Shown one piece after another: positions 1 through 13,110 of a stretch of 47,999 bases of DNA. How positions within the stretch are numbered: position 1 is the stretch's first letter; each line of letters opens with the position of its first letter. The position numbers were made by a program, and so were the translations under genes. Source of the DNA: Mesotaenium endlicherianum (Eukaryota > Streptophyta > Zygnematophyceae > Zygnematales > Mesotaeniaceae); the NCBI GenBank assembly GCA_009602735.1, contig WELA01006564.1:232806-280804 (forward strand), in the 5' to 3' direction. The notes beneath the pieces are model-generated. The model saw only the letters and a list, made by a program, of their open reading frames with translations. It searched no databases and was not told the origin of the DNA.

Positions 1-1028
1 GGGGGGGGTGAACTGCAAGAGCTTGGAGGCCCCGCCCTCCAGGAAGAGGATGTAGGAAGAGCCATCGCTGGCTGACACGTACACAGCCCCAGAGCCGTCG
101 CGCGGCGCGCCAAAAGAGTCAAAAAAGACGCCCTTGGAGTCCGGGGTGGCATCCGAGAGCAGGTGCTTCTCGGGCTTGCCAAACTTCCCTGCCGCAGAGA
201 GGGGGGTCACTGTGACCTGGTTGGACAGGCCCTTCTCCAAGAAGGCCACAAACGGCCCCGCGCACGCCAGGGCTCTCCCGGCGCCAGTGTCGACAAAGCT
301 GAAGCGCTGCCTTCCTGTGTCAGACGAAGTAGCGGCGTTCGAGGAGAAGGAGAACGACCACTGGTAGTTTGCCGACTGCACCACCACGACGTTGCTGCAC
401 ACGTCAATGTCCAGCATCACGCGCTCGACGGAACCTCCTGCGGGGGCCAGGGGCGTGGGCAGGGGGAAGACGCCTCCGTTGTAGTCAACAAACACCACCC
501 CATTGTCTGTGCTTGAGCGGGGCTCGCCGGTGACCAGGAACCCCCCGGGACCCCCTTGACGGCCGTGGGGCTGCTTATGTAAAAGGCCAGCTCGCTGTAG
601 GAGAGGGGGACCCCGTTGGAGTCCATGATGACCTTCAGGAGCTGTGTGGAAGCAAAGTCGTCAGTGGATGCGATCAGAAGCGCCTGCAGCCCGCTGGCGG
701 ACACCGCGCCAGAGAGGGGCTTGTACTTCTCCAAGGAGAGGGCCACTGACTAGTAAGGCCCTGGGGGGAAGCTCTTGTACGGGTCAGGGGGGTAGAAAGT
801 CCTGTAGGGGTCTGGCGGAATGACGCCAGAGGCCGTAAAGTAGGGGTCTGGGGGGTAGTTGAGGACCTGCTTTCCCACCGGGTCAATGTACAGCATGGGG
901 TCTACCATGGGAGCTGCACGGACTGTCACCATTTGAGTCGCTGAGATCGCAAGCGTGAGTGCCACCAAGGCCAGGCTGGCGCTCATGACAACAGAAGCCG
1001 TAGCTGCAGTGCTCCTACCGGGGACCAT
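1..1028 (-). CDS. Unidentified secreted/membrane protein, 5' part (runs off the left edge)
   Basis: I do not recognise this family. The ATG at 1028-1026 is chosen because a hydrophobic stretch (about residues 12-33) follows directly, looking like a signal peptide or membrane anchor. Next come four Pro-rich units of the PPDPY/PPGPY type (about residues 58-92). An in-frame TAG lies at 750-752 (codon 93), yet the same frame stays open beyond it. At the C run 541-546 the frame must shift by one base: upstream it reads ...YISSPTAVKG, downstream FLVTGEP..., and the new frame is open to position 1 without a stop. The downstream part is rich in short Gly/Ser/Val/Phe strands such as NGVVFVDY and GAVYVSASDG, as in beta-propeller or other beta-rich extracellular proteins. 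The shift in a homopolymer suggests an assembly error. The TAG could be a nonsense mutation or lie in an unrecognised short intron. That this is a real gene is likely; its function is unknown. Confidence 0.6.
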
Positions 1029-1403
1029 AATTGCTCGGTCCCAGCTCCGCTGAATGCTTGGTATGATGAGAATGGTGCGCGCTGAACTGAATGGGTTCAC
1101 TGCATGTATTCGCAGGGCCTGGCTATTTTCGCTCTTACACTCCGTTTGTAACTTCACGAGTCACAAGTGTTAGCAAAAGCTTCTAATTGTACCACTCTTG
1201 AAGATCTCTCGGCTGCGACCTTGGAGCTAGGCTGGAGTGGGCTGGAGGGATCAGTGAGAGTCAACTGCGTCGATACTGTCAGACAAGATTTGCCGTTGTC
1301 ACAGGCGTTGATTCACGTGCATTCTGGCACACGCTGGGACACGAGCGCCGAGGACAACTTTATCACTCACGCAAGTCGGCGAACGCATTTCGTGCGATTT
1401 GGC

Positions 1404-1431
1404 GACTCGGGACTCGGGACTCGGGACTCGG
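1404..1431. repeat. Heptamer tandem repeat (GACTCGG)x4
   Basis: Four perfect head-to-tail copies of GACTCGG lie in the spacer upstream of the unidentified gene. This is a simple microsatellite with no visible function. Confidence 0.9.
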
Positions 1432-1735
1432 GTGGTGGTGGGCCGAGTCGGGAGTTGAGACCAGTTGCGACATCGCATTCTCATCTGGGGCCGCCCAGGA
1501 GTCGATCATTTTCGAATCTTGTGCGGTTTTCGAAGGGCGTCCAAAGTGCGAAGTTCGCGGGAAACCCATCCACGAGCATTCTCTGGTCGTTTGCCTGCCT
1601 CTGCCGCACTGCATCATGCATGTTACGAATGCCGGTCTGCCCACACGCCAAATTTTTTGGCTATCAGCCCACATGAGTCATGATCAGTGAGGCCGATTGG
1701 CAACACAATAAAGGTGTATTTTATTAGCTTCATGG

Positions 1736-1773
1736 GGGAGCCGTTTAAGGGAGCCGTTTAAGGGAGCCGTTTG
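1736..1773. repeat. 13-bp tandem repeat, three copies
   Basis: The unit GGGAGCCGTTTAA occurs twice perfectly, then once with its last bases changed (GGGAGCCGTTTGG). It is a short minisatellite in the spacer. Confidence 0.85.
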
Positions 1774-3516
1774 GGCTGTCTCATTTCGTCAAGCCCTCAA
1801 AACATGGGAGTACTCCAGCCTCCACCCATTAGCAGGATTTTGGGGAAACGGCACAGGAACCCTTCCCTTCCCTTTCCCCAAAAAACCGTTATCTTCCGTC
1901 AGCACAAAGAAGGGGAAATTAAGGAGTACTTTATAAGATCTAAATTTAATCTAACCCAACATGGACAGGCCGCCAGTTATCCAAAAATTTCCTTTACAAA
2001 ATATAGGTCAAGAGGCAAAAGTGTTTTTTGAGATAAGGGTAAAGTGGGATACTAGTTTGAAGGAAAGAGAGACTTGTGCACAAACCTTAATTTATAATTC
2101 TCAAATGAGTTACGAATTTGTTAATCAATAATGAAATGTCTGCTGAAGTTAATTTATTTGCAATAAGGTGCCATGCGGAACTTTTTTGACACTGCTCGAG
2201 TCAATTGAGTCGACTCAAACAATCTCATGTTCGCGTCAACCTCGTTAGATTAAGCACCGTTGAAAATAGTGTGAGCTGAAAATTGTGTGACTTGACATTT
2301 TAACATGATGAAAGTTTCAGGAATTTGTTGCTTTATCAAGTGGCCGTCAAGCTATGCGCATTGTGTTTGCTTGAGCCGCCCATGTTTCAAGTTTAGCCCC
2401 GCTATTAAGTGAGCGAATGGGGCTGTTGAAAATGCTTGATGGCAGGTTTCAGACGACGTATGACTGATAAATTTGATTTTGCCAGTGTCATGTTGGAATC
2501 ATGGCATGTTGCTATCACGTTCGCCATGAAGGGTGTAAAGTACGGTGCACACTTGCCACTCAAGATTTGGAGCCAATCGGAACGATCACATCGTAAGGCG
2601 CCTCTCAGCTCACCCCAACTCATCCCATCTCATACTCATCTCATGTTTTGGCAATTTTTTTAGCATCGTGCATACATCGTAGTCCGTGACAAGGAAAGTG
2701 TGTGTCGTCCAGTGATGTGTCAAGCACCATAACGCATCGTCCCGGCTGCACTTGCTTACACAGGCTTACATGGTTATATGAAAAGAGCTACTCTTACGCG
2801 TACGTGTCGGACCATTACAGATTCGACGACTTCTTCTTACTGCATAGCTCTTGATGAGATAAGACTGGAGACAGGCAATATGGGTAGTCTTAGTAAATTG
2901 CTCTTCCCGTTTTAGTACAAAAAGCAAATACAAGGATACTACAAACCTTCAGTTTCTCCCAAGCCACCAATGGATCTGGGAAAAGATGAGTTTATAATAA
3001 CAAGGTCACCTCTTGCTTATAATATCTGTACATCCTGCCACAATATTACACGTAGCTGAATTCAAAAAGGAGAGAACCTACATACCCAATCTACTAGTCA
3101 TACGATGAAACTTATGGAGCCACTCTTGGCCCATGCGCCAAGTCAAACCTGATGTGAAGCCTAACTAGCACTCATAATGTCAACTGAAACTTTTACACCA
3201 CAAACCCGTTTCCTAAGTGCACTCCAGATTCCATTCACACATATACGAAGGTTATGCGGAAGCAAGTAGACCTCTAGGGAGATCCTAAAGATTTTGAAGC
3301 AGAATATTGGCCCCGTGTTTGCGTTGACTTATCCAAACCAGTATCTAGGCTCTGCACTGCAGGACCCTCCAAACAGCCGGCTAAGCTGTCGAGAGCGTCA
3401 GCATCAGCGCGAGGAAAATGAGTTCTTTTGCTGACCTAAAGCTTTTGACTCGAGGCTTAAGGCTTTACATAAGCGCAATCCAAGTAGCCAGCAGTGGAGC
3501 AACGTCAACTTGATAC

Positions 3517-6500
3517 CTACGTTGCAGCACTCGGCGTGTTCGTCTCCCCCTCGCTAGAGACGCTGGGGCTGTTCTGATTGGCTCCATTTCCATTGATTAT
3601 GTCGTACTTGCAGAGAGGACAGGTGGGCTTCGTGCGCAGCCACTTGTCGATGCAGGCACAGTGGAAGTGATGAGTGCACTGAAGCTCCCGAAGCTCCGCC
3701 TCGTCCTCATATGTCGTGAGACATATGCAGCACTCCTGCCATGACGCAACAATACATATGTATGTATTCACAAATTAACACATGCATATATATACACATA
3801 TTATAAGTGTGTATATATGTATATATATGCAGAGATAGTGAGAGACGCATTGCATATCAGCTCCTGCAAGCATCCTTCCTACAGCCCCAAAACAAGTATG
3901 CTAGTCACTCGTAAGACTCATAGTTTAGCGTCTGTTGCTCCCTTGCCATCCAGAGGGGGCACGCCTACGTCTCTACTGCCAGAGCAGACCAAGCACATGA
4001 GAAACAAGCTGCACCAAAAGCTCCCTCTTTGGTAAGGGGTCCGAATGGGACATGGTCCTCCAGCCAGCCAGGCACGCATCGCTAGGTGAAACCAATCCAC
4101 TTGAGCCCCATCCCTGAAACCTATGCCACCACTCCTGAGGGTATCACCTGCTGACTCCAGTGGCGTGTGCCAGTGCCACCTGCCAGCCGCGCATGCACAG
4201 ATGCATGCAGAGATGCACGCATGCTCAAGACCAGCACAGCTTCTTCGAGCCCGTACATGCTGCACACGGACGACAGCGGCCTACACGACGACACTCCAGT
4301 TTGGACAATATTGACATGTGACGTGCTCAGAAGGAAAAAGCGCGGCTGCCAGCGGGCGGCCTTACCGCATCTTCGGCGAGAATCTGCCGCTCGGCGGGGC
4401 GGTCTGGAGAAGGGGCAGAGCCGAGAAGGGACATGACGCCGCCCACTTTGTCCACCTTCTCGCTCTCGCCGTGCTTCACTGGCAGCCGCTTGAACTTGTA
4501 CTTGGGCAAGGCTCTGATGTCATCGTCGGAAGCTCCATCCTGCCGTTGGTCGCAGAACGCCCCACATCCCAAGACCACCCAGACCCCCAAATTTGTTTCA
4601 CTCCCCTTCTTTTCCTGATTTTGAAAGGCTCTGAGCTGGACACACTTGCGTATCACGCTAGAATCGCGCGATTACCACCACCAGCGAGCCGTGCATGGGG
4701 GCCCACTGCAAGCTCCGGGTAATGATCGTGCTACTCAGGAGGCCGGCAGAAGAAGCCAACATGACATCGCGGAAGCCCCCAGCTCTCCCTCTCTGACTTG
4801 TCCTGCGCCCCAGCCAGCCAGTCTCTATGCTCCGGAGGCCCCTGGGCAACCAGAGCATGCACGAGCTGACCCCCCAGACCTCGGGTCTCCTACACGTACG
4901 TTCCTTAAGTGCACCACCCTTGCTCTTTCACGCTTGCCTATGCCTACCCCACAGCGCATTGCTCCACAAAGCACCCCGGAAAGCTATCTTTGCGACCGCC
5001 CCTCGCCGATCGCACGCCCGCAGGTCAACGCAAGCCGGCCTGTCGTTTGCTAAGAGTTAACGCCAAGGCGAGTCAAGCCCATGAGAGTAACACGCAAACT
5101 AAATCTTCCCTGCTCTGTCTCCCCGCCTTTCCAAGCTCAAGGATTTCTTCCGCTGGCGAGCCAGGTCAAGCACTCTCCTCCGGCCTACTAGTCCCCCGTA
5201 TCATGGCCAAGCCACGTCTTCCACTGAAGCAGCCCCTCACACCAGGGGAGAAGGACTCTCCGCCCACACTAGTCATCAGCAGGTTTTATCGGCATTGCAA
5301 GTCCAAGGAATGGCGAACAGCCGAGCGATAAAACACACAAGCCCGCAAGACCTCAGTCCACCGGACCGCGTCCCCTGGCGCAGAGGACGCAAGAGCAGAA
5401 CAGGGGAGGAGGAGAGGACATGAGCGGAGAGAGCCTCACCTGGTCTGCCACGGCGTACAGGATGGCGATGATGCAGGGCAGGCAGCAGCAGACGGCGACG
5501 CCGATCACGCACGCCAGCGCCACGCAGAAGACGACGAAGAAGACGTCAAAGGCCAGGAAAACCGTGCACAGCCTGCCGCCGCCCAGCCAGCCCAGCCAGC
5601 CCGCCAGCCCCCCACTCGCGCTCGCGTAAGATTGGTGCACTGCATTGTCCCTTGCAACTCAGCAGTCGCCAATTTCTGAAGGTCCTCCCTTCTTTCTTCT
5701 TCCACAAATAAACTCCATGCACAGGGATGTGCCACACCCCAAGTTTCCTTCTCGTGTCATCAGGACTTCACTCGTTACCACCGAGGGGAGGGTTCTGCAG
5801 GAGAGGAGATGAAAGCTGAAACCGATGCCAGCAGAACAGCAGGCAACCGACAGCCAAACCCATCACAGATGGATAGGCGTGTGCAAAAAAAGAATGTGGC
5901 AACCTGCTGTCCATTGAATAGGGACTTTCTCGGGACTTTGAGCACGTGCGCGGGTGACAGATCGAGGTCCCCTGCAGCAACCCTCACAAGAACGGGTGGC
6001 TTTGCACCGCATGGGGCTAAGAGAGAACTCCTTGATGTAGTACGTCGCACGCGTGACTGGCAGGCGTGATAGAAGGGAGAAAGGATATTGTCCACACTGC
6101 CCTTCAGGCAGCCATCGTAAACTTCAGGCTCCCGGACAGGTCGACCCTGACCATACTCTTTCAAGAATCTCCCTTGTCCCTCCTTGGATATTCTTGGGAG
6201 TTTCTCGCCGACTGCAGCTCTCTTGCCGCAACGAGAAACAGACAGCACATGCGTGTGATGTGTGTACCTGTGTGTCAAGGACCACTTTCAGCTTCTCATT
6301 CCATAAACGGGCAGGGGGGCTCACCAGGATAGCAAGGGCGCCTCGGGGAAGCCATTCTCGATGCCAGACAGGATCCACCAGAAGCCCACCATCCACCAGA
6401 CGAAGGAGAACATGGTGTTGGCGGACTCCAGCCGCTTGGCCAGGCTGCTTTTCACACATGGTCAAGCCATCGTTTGATTTCATTACAGGTCAACAAAAAC

Positions 6501-7815
6501 CCAAAGTCTCCAGCTTTCACCTAGGTCACCTAGATATTACCACAATTTGTGACGTCTGCAGGCATCAGTGTAGAGACACCATGACAACACCAGTTCCACA
6601 CATCACACTGACATGCTTCAATGGCAGCTATACTTCTAAAAACACTTGTCAGCAATGAACGAAACATAGGCATACAAAACGACAGGCCACAGCAAGCCCC
6701 GCTTCAAACAACAGATGACAGCTGGTCCTAATCTTCATCGCACGGTTGTCATTATTCAAAACAATTGACAGGACCGGAAAAACCCTCAGGCTCAGGGAGC
6801 AACTAGCTCCCAGCCACATCATCGGTTTCTCAAATGCCAAGAGAAGAGCCCGAAGCCCACAGCATCTGGGGCAGGAGAGGCTCGCTAGAAATATTGGTCT
6901 AGCTTCGTGGAGCTGCGCTCGCTCTGCTAGCTGCTAACAAGTTGACATGCACAGAAACGAGACGACCGGGCTCACCTGATTCCTTCCTCCTCTTCTTCCT
7001 CGTCTGCACTCAAACGGCTCTCGGAGCTTGAAACATCCCCTGCTTCAACATCAGGCTCATTCCGCCTCCTACTTCCAGATTCTTGTTCTCTCCTACTAGA
7101 AGATCTGCTTCCCTGTTGCGAGCCGGAGCCTCTCCGCCGCCTTCTACCGTACTCTGACCAGACACATATCATATGCACTATGCATTGCAGTGCATACCCT
7201 ACAACCCAAAGTCTAAGAGGAGCTGGCGGGTTCTCATACCGACTGAGGGCCAGCACCACTGCTGCCACAGTGACAAACGCTAAATTCCAGATAAGGTCCA
7301 GGACAACAACCGGGCGTGAGTATGCCCAGTCACTTTGACGTTCCTCCAACTGCAAAAAGGGTGCAACAGCATCTTTCAAAGACTGCATACATAGTCACAA
7401 ATACGCTAATGGAGAGCTGCATGGTGCACATTTGTCCACCAGCTCTTCAAAGAAATCAGTTCTCACTAATAGCAGGGACATCCATCATTCAGGTTGCAGG
7501 CGTATCACCGAGAGTGATAGATAGTCAGGATGACTGAGTGATGATGTAGACGACAGGTTCTGAAATAAGTAATGAGAGGCATTCCTCGATGCATACCTGC
7601 TCTCGAGCCGTCTCACGAACCACCATGGACTGTTCTCTCATGAAGCGACTGCTTCCGGCCCTTCTTAAATATCTAGAGGCATCACCAGAAAGTCTGCCAC
7701 TCCTGTTCCCATCAGATGATAAAGTCCTACTAATGCTGTTCCTTTCTCCACTTCCCAACAGAGGAGAAGTAGCTTCTGCTAATGATGTCGAAGGCTGTCC
7801 TCCCCCCCTATCCAT
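3517..7815 (-). CDS. Four-TM RING-H2 E3 ubiquitin ligase (At1g12760/At4g11680 family), six exons
   Basis: Exons, 5' to 3': 7815-7597, 7349-6976, 6444-6325, 5572-5440, 4539-4366, 3735-3517. Every junction is GT-AG, the frame is kept throughout, and the product is 412 aa. The N-terminus is Ser/Arg-rich (1-73) and runs into the family signature LEERQSDWAYSRPVVVLD (from residue 74). Helices lie near 86-108 and 117-140, separated by a very basic then acidic loop (about 141-197). Two more follow in exon 3 (about 208-226) and exon 4 (about 239-278, containing FDVFFVVFCVALACVIG). Exon 5 has the conserved LPKYKFKR and VDKVGG blocks and LAEDA. The RING-H2 finger is C342-x2-C345 ... C360-x-H362-x2-H365-x2-C368 ... 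C379-x2-C382. As in the Arabidopsis family, it should be a membrane-anchored ligase taking ubiquitin from an E2; its substrate is unknown. The protein ends on TAG 30 residues after the last zinc ligand. Introns are 247-900 bp. Confidence 0.93.
3780..3830. repeat. TA/CA-rich microsatellite in intron 5 of the RING-H2 gene
   Basis: A run of TATATA and TGTATA units forms imperfect inverted arms around ACATATTATAAGTGTGT. It lies just upstream of the exon 6 acceptor on the minus strand. It looks like a simple-sequence tract; no function can be read from it. Confidence 0.7.
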
Positions 7816-9819
7816 TTTGGGACTCCCTCACCAACAGCTCAGCAGAAATGAATCAAACAACTGAAACTATAGTCAATGAACATACGGGTAAATGATCGCA
7901 ATACGACCCTCTTACCAGCTGCAAGTCGAATAGAGAAGCCAATGACCTACAAAAAAGTGGAGTGCTCGTTTGTCACTACTAAGCAGTACTTTGAGGACCA
8001 CATACATGCAATACGTTATGTCCAACACGACCAGAGCTGCCAAGCGCCACGAACCAGGTAGCCTGTTTACTGACCCCGCGGAAAGCACTTATCATCAGCC
8101 TTGCAACATTGTGTGACGTCTGCCTGGCAACCTTGCCTCTAAAGTCGTCTCTGGACCGTTGCATGTAGCTTGAGCAGACCTCTCGACTCGAGATAATTTG
8201 AACTTGTTCCTATTGAAAACAAAACATATATCGAACAATCGAGGTCATCGCAAGCCAATATTTTCCTAATATTCCTTAATCCCATATTTATATGACTTGT
8301 CACGTCGGATGTCTCATTTCAAATGAACCAGTTTGAACACACCAAAATCGATTCAATTTCGATGTATTTCTGTGTTTCTTCGGCACAGCAACTTTTAAAA
8401 ACGCGCGATGACGCGCTCCATGCAGGTCCTTCCAAATACTTCCAGGTCGTGCACCACCCACAACTCAAGGTGAATCAAAGACGCCGGGGCAGCAACTTCT
8501 TTTATGCATTTAAAGAGTTTCAAGTCATTTTTGAAGGTTACCAATTTGTCGGTTTCACTATGGAGTCGAAAGAAATAGCATACGGCGCAATATCATACAG
8601 CGCAACCTTCTTCCATCCCTCCACTCCTTTCTCCAAAAAACGGATTCTTATTGAGAGCGCCCACACCCGCCCCTTTGGCTACACGCCTGATGAGTGTAAG
8701 AAGAGGCTTTGCCATGATCGGCCATGGCCGCTCACTTGCGTCAAAGCGAATTGTTATCTAGAAGAAATGTGAGGGTAGAGTTATGGCGCACTTCCACTTC
8801 ATGGGCGATTCAAAAAGTCGTCAACCGGCTTTGAAGAACCATTAAGTTCGTCTGTCGATTGTCAACTTTATATTAAAATATTCATTTGGCATGTAAGGGC
8901 GAAAAAAAAACAATGTAATTTGTATAGTGGATAATTATCATTATATTGCATATTTGTTCTCATATTTTAATTACTCACTTGTTATATATTCAAATGAAGA
9001 AAAAAAATTGAAGATTGAAATTCACTAGCTCTACTGAAGGCAAGATTATGAGGACTGATTTTCATCATCCCCAATATTAACACTTGATAAGCATAAGCAA
9101 TTCACTGATTTTTCTCGGAGAAACTATGATAAGAACTTCAAAAAGTCTTGTCAACGACAAGGAATGAATATGTTTTCAAAGTCGTTCAAATTTTTGCCTT
9201 GCTGTTATCTCTTCTTGGTTGTATGCATTGTTTGTGGTGGGTAAATGTTTGTATACAACGTTCACATTATTTACTTGCTAATATTTCTTCTATGTGCGTT
9301 ATTTGCATTGTTTTCAGTGGAAGATGTTTATATACAAAATTAGATCACAAAAAGTCATGTTGAGATTTCTTGCAAAGTACGCATCTCACTAGTTGTTGAA
9401 TGCACGTCACTTGCAAAAGAAGTTTGACATTTCGAGCTCAATAATGTATTGCACATTATATTCACCAAACTATTTTCAAACAAATTTAGAAGTAAACACA
9501 ACTATAGTTCCAAGATTGAGATATTATCAATTTTATATTTAGATAAGAAATATTGGAAGTTTACTCTCAAATTGTATTTGCTATTTATTTCACCAATTTT
9601 TAATAGTGGAGATGAACTTAACGTTTTTAGTTTCAATTTAACTGTGAAATTGCACTTGCCGCTTAATAAACGGTGTGAATGCCCAATTTTGTCTCCCCCA
9701 TGATCGTCCCTACGCAATGGTTTGATAATGTTTGACATGAAATAACATATGAACTTGTGGGATGCGAATCCATATTTGAATCAAACTTGTGCAATAATTA
9801 CGTTTGTTTAAGAGCCTTC

Positions 9820-9905
9820 CTTGGCATTCGTCAATACTTGCCTGGAGAATCCAATGCAATTCAGTCTTGGCATTCGTCAATCTTGCCTGGAGATTCCAAT
9901 GCAAT
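9820..9905. repeat. 46-bp imperfect tandem duplication
   Basis: Two adjacent copies begin CTTGGCATTCGTCAAT and run through CTTGCCTGGAGA and TCCAATGCAATT, at 9820 and 9866, with a few substitutions and a small indel. It lies in the AT-rich spacer with no visible gene. Confidence 0.8.
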
Positions 9906-12900
9906 TTCTATTGCATCAGATGACGAGTCTTAAGGTGTTACATACAAATCTTAATGAAGTGTATCTCTCATTAATCAAAAAGAACATCAAAGGCTTTCAA
10001 AATATGCATAAAATCCTTCCGTGAGGTACTTGAACTTGCAACGGTTGGGTGCTTTTTGGCTACTACACACAATTTCTCATAATCATAAAATTAGGAGGAT
10101 TGTATACAATAACTTCTAAGTCAATGTTGACCACAGCTCTATAGGCTCAATTTGTCCATTGGAAAGTCCAAATTAAAAACAAAATACTCAACCGAATATC
10201 TAGGTATTTGTCCTACCGATAGCTTGAGAAGTGCGTTGGATCTACCTCAAAAAGGGCAATCATAAGTATGTACTTGTGGCTCATATACCAATGAGCCAAT
10301 GAAGAAATGTAAGTCAATCATTGTCATAACACTGCATGGGGGCAAAAGCGGGACATATATCTTGTATATTTTTATTGGAACTCAAATAAATTAATGAAAT
10401 CATGAACGGCCTCATGAGGAAGCGGTGTCTCCAAAACAACTCGTCGTTGATCACGATTGTTCCATACTTCTTATGATTAGGCGTCACGTGGGCACGTGCA
10501 AATAAGTTCATAATGCATGTTGAATAACACGTTATTTTTATACTTGTTTGATAAATCGTCCTCAAAAAATTCTAACAATTGTGTCAACACAAACCAACAT
10601 ATATTATATGAGTTTTCAACTAACAGACTCTTTGATTACGCGACGCGTTCTAACGATCAAATTATAGCGTAAGAACCAAGAAAGAGAAACTCTACACCTA
10701 AAGATTTTGTTTTCTCTTTAAATTCACACTAAATGACTCTGAGAAAGTTTATTTGCTGTTCCAAGACAGCAATGCTGTTGTATCTATCTGTGTTGGTTCC
10801 TCAGGCACACATGAAGGTTGTCAACACGTGTGCCATCAACCCTGTCAACTTGTCGGTAGCCCTCGCACGTGAGTCGTCGACCTGGCTGATCACCACGGAG
10901 AACTTTTGCACGTATGCCGATTGCAGACTGCAATTCGTTGACCATCTTGTGATCAGCCTGAACTGGCAAAAAACCAATCTCTTGGAGTAGAAGACTTAGT
11001 GTTTTCACACTTTCATCTTCCCTCAGTCTCTTTTTTCAAAGACTTAACATTTTGCAAAAAAGTCTGAATGCTATTTGAATCTCCTTACAAAAGACGGAAG
11101 CTTCTATTCCTTTACAGTCTCTTTGCCTGAGTTGGGTTCACACTCGACAATATATGTGATTCGCAAAAATCACAATCAAGCAGTTGACAGAGAAAAATAG
11201 AGTTCAAAGAAACTCGCTTACACATGCTTTTGCTTTATTTTCAAAATACAAGCTTGCAAATTTCTGAACACTACAGCAAATCTATGCTAGTCTAGTTGGG
11301 CCTCTCGCTTTTGGCCACGCTTGTCGGTCCTTCACTACAAGCTAGAAAACCTCAATTATGAGTTTTCCTTAAATCAATTCTACTTTTGGCATTCAGCAAT
11401 TCGACATTCGCAACTTCTGAGAACTTTGAAACTAACACGAAACTCACCGTTTTATGTGTTCTTCATATGCTTGTGGTGTTTGTCATAGTTCTACACTATA
11501 ATTCTATAACATATTTAATTTACAAGTTCTATCTTTTCATGGAAAGTGTCCTTCCTAGGAAATTCTAAATTCTAATTTCTAGTGTACAAAGTGTAACAAC
11601 TTGGAAGTAAAGACCTTCAAGCGTCAGCAGAAGCGTGCCTTCTCGGGCTCTTTGTGGCTTTGGAAGCTTCTTCTCCTTCGCGTCTTTTCCTTCCTTCTTC
11701 TTCTTCTCTCTCCTTCTTTATCTTTCGTGGAAAATGAGAGCAAGAATGAGGTCAAATTGTGCATCGCTTGTGATTTACTCAAGCATCTGCACGCAGTTTC
11801 TCTCGAAGGTTAACGTTAGCCTAACTTACGTCAAGTTAGTGGTCACATTCACTTTGCCTCGTGGACATCGCGCGTGACAGCTTGACCTTGAAATCAGTGT
11901 CCATTCTTACGTGGATCTCGAGGTGATTCCCATGTCGTGGCAGCGCGCTGTCGTGGCAGTCCTGCCAATGGATCATGGGTTGAGATGGCCTGCCATCTCA
12001 ACTTTGCCTGACTTGCCAGTTGTTGGCGTGGCCATTTCTAGCTTAGTCGAGAGCAATCCCACGTCTCACCTGGCTCACAAATTCTGACCCATCTCTAAGT
12101 ATCGAGATTGAGTTGTTTTGGAGGTTGTCTCTCTACGCACGTGACGAGGTGGACTTATGTCCGACGCTTGCGTTTACATGTCATCAGAATTTTGCACATA
12201 GAATGTGTGGTTGACTGTCCGTACCTGAGAGTGCCGGATTTCCATCACTTGTGTCGCACCGTCATTGACTGCCAAATTGTCGCGACAATGCCTTCAATAA
12301 TGATGGCTAAGTTGACAAACTTAAGTCAGAATAATTTATAAGATAAAAAATACAAAGCGTCTCGAAGGAGGATTCTTGTTCATCCAAGAACGATCGAAAT
12401 ATCTCAATACATGTGAAAGTTGTAAAATCATCTCAGGAGGTTGTTACCTTTAGGACACCAAAATTTTATTGACAAATTGAGACTTTTGATGCAAATATTG
12501 AAAAGTTTAAAGAGATCAAGATGAGATTGGCCGGCCGGTTGTTTACATCACCACACTTGGAAACCCACAGGGTATACTCTATGGCAAATGCTCCCATCTA
12601 GATGTCGCCTTGGAAACCCAGAGTGGGTCCAATTTTAAAGCTCCCCAGATCGACATGCATGGGATTGTTTTGCAACGCCCAATTGGTAAGTTAGATGGAG
12701 TCGATTCGACCCTTGCACAAATTTCGAGATGTAAACAGCTCTAAGAAGCTATGGTTAGTTGACGGGACAAGAATAAGTGTAGAAGGAGTTATTTAGCGCT
12801 TAACATGCTTGAAATATTCGTAGATATTGCTAGAAATGGCTTGCATGCTTGCTTGAAAGCTGCTTGAAAGCGCTTGAAGCTGCTTGGGAGAGATGCAAAA

Positions 12901-13070
12901 AGATTCTGGATGGGAACATTGACAAAGTCAACCATTCGTGGCAGGAGTCAGCACCAGTCAGCACGAGTAGACTGGAAGTGAACACAAGCAGACACGAGCA
13001 GGCCACGAGCGCCATTGAGCACCAGTCTGGCGCAGGCTGGCGCCATGCTGGCATCAGTAAGCAGAAACAA

Positions 13071-13110
13071 GCATTGGCAGCGATTGGCAGCAATTGGCAG
13101 CGATTGGCAC
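13071..13110. repeat. 10-bp tandem repeat, four copies
   Basis: Four head-to-tail copies of about CGATTGGCAG lie in a CAG/CTGG-rich patch (about 12940-13120), some 800 bp upstream of STN8. Confidence 0.8.

Larger units (their letters stand above)
1029..3516. other. Spacer between the two minus-strand genes
   Basis: This holds the likely promoter side of the gene at 1-1028 and the 3' flank of the RING-H2 gene. Apart from two short tandem repeats (1404-1431 and 1736-1773) I see no coding pattern, RNA gene or mobile element. The open frames here are short and show no conserved motif. Confidence 0.5.

Noticed and set aside
750..752. Reassignment of TAG to Gln, suggested by several in-frame TAGs in open frames
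   Set aside because: The RING-H2 gene ends on TAG (3517-3519) where family proteins end, STN8 ends on TGA, and the elements also have TGA and TAA stops in conserved positions. Point decay explains the TAGs better.
8323..8772. 149-codon plus-strand gene
   Set aside because: No recognisable motif, no clear intron or codon signal; it could be chance. It is mentioned in the spacer entry only.
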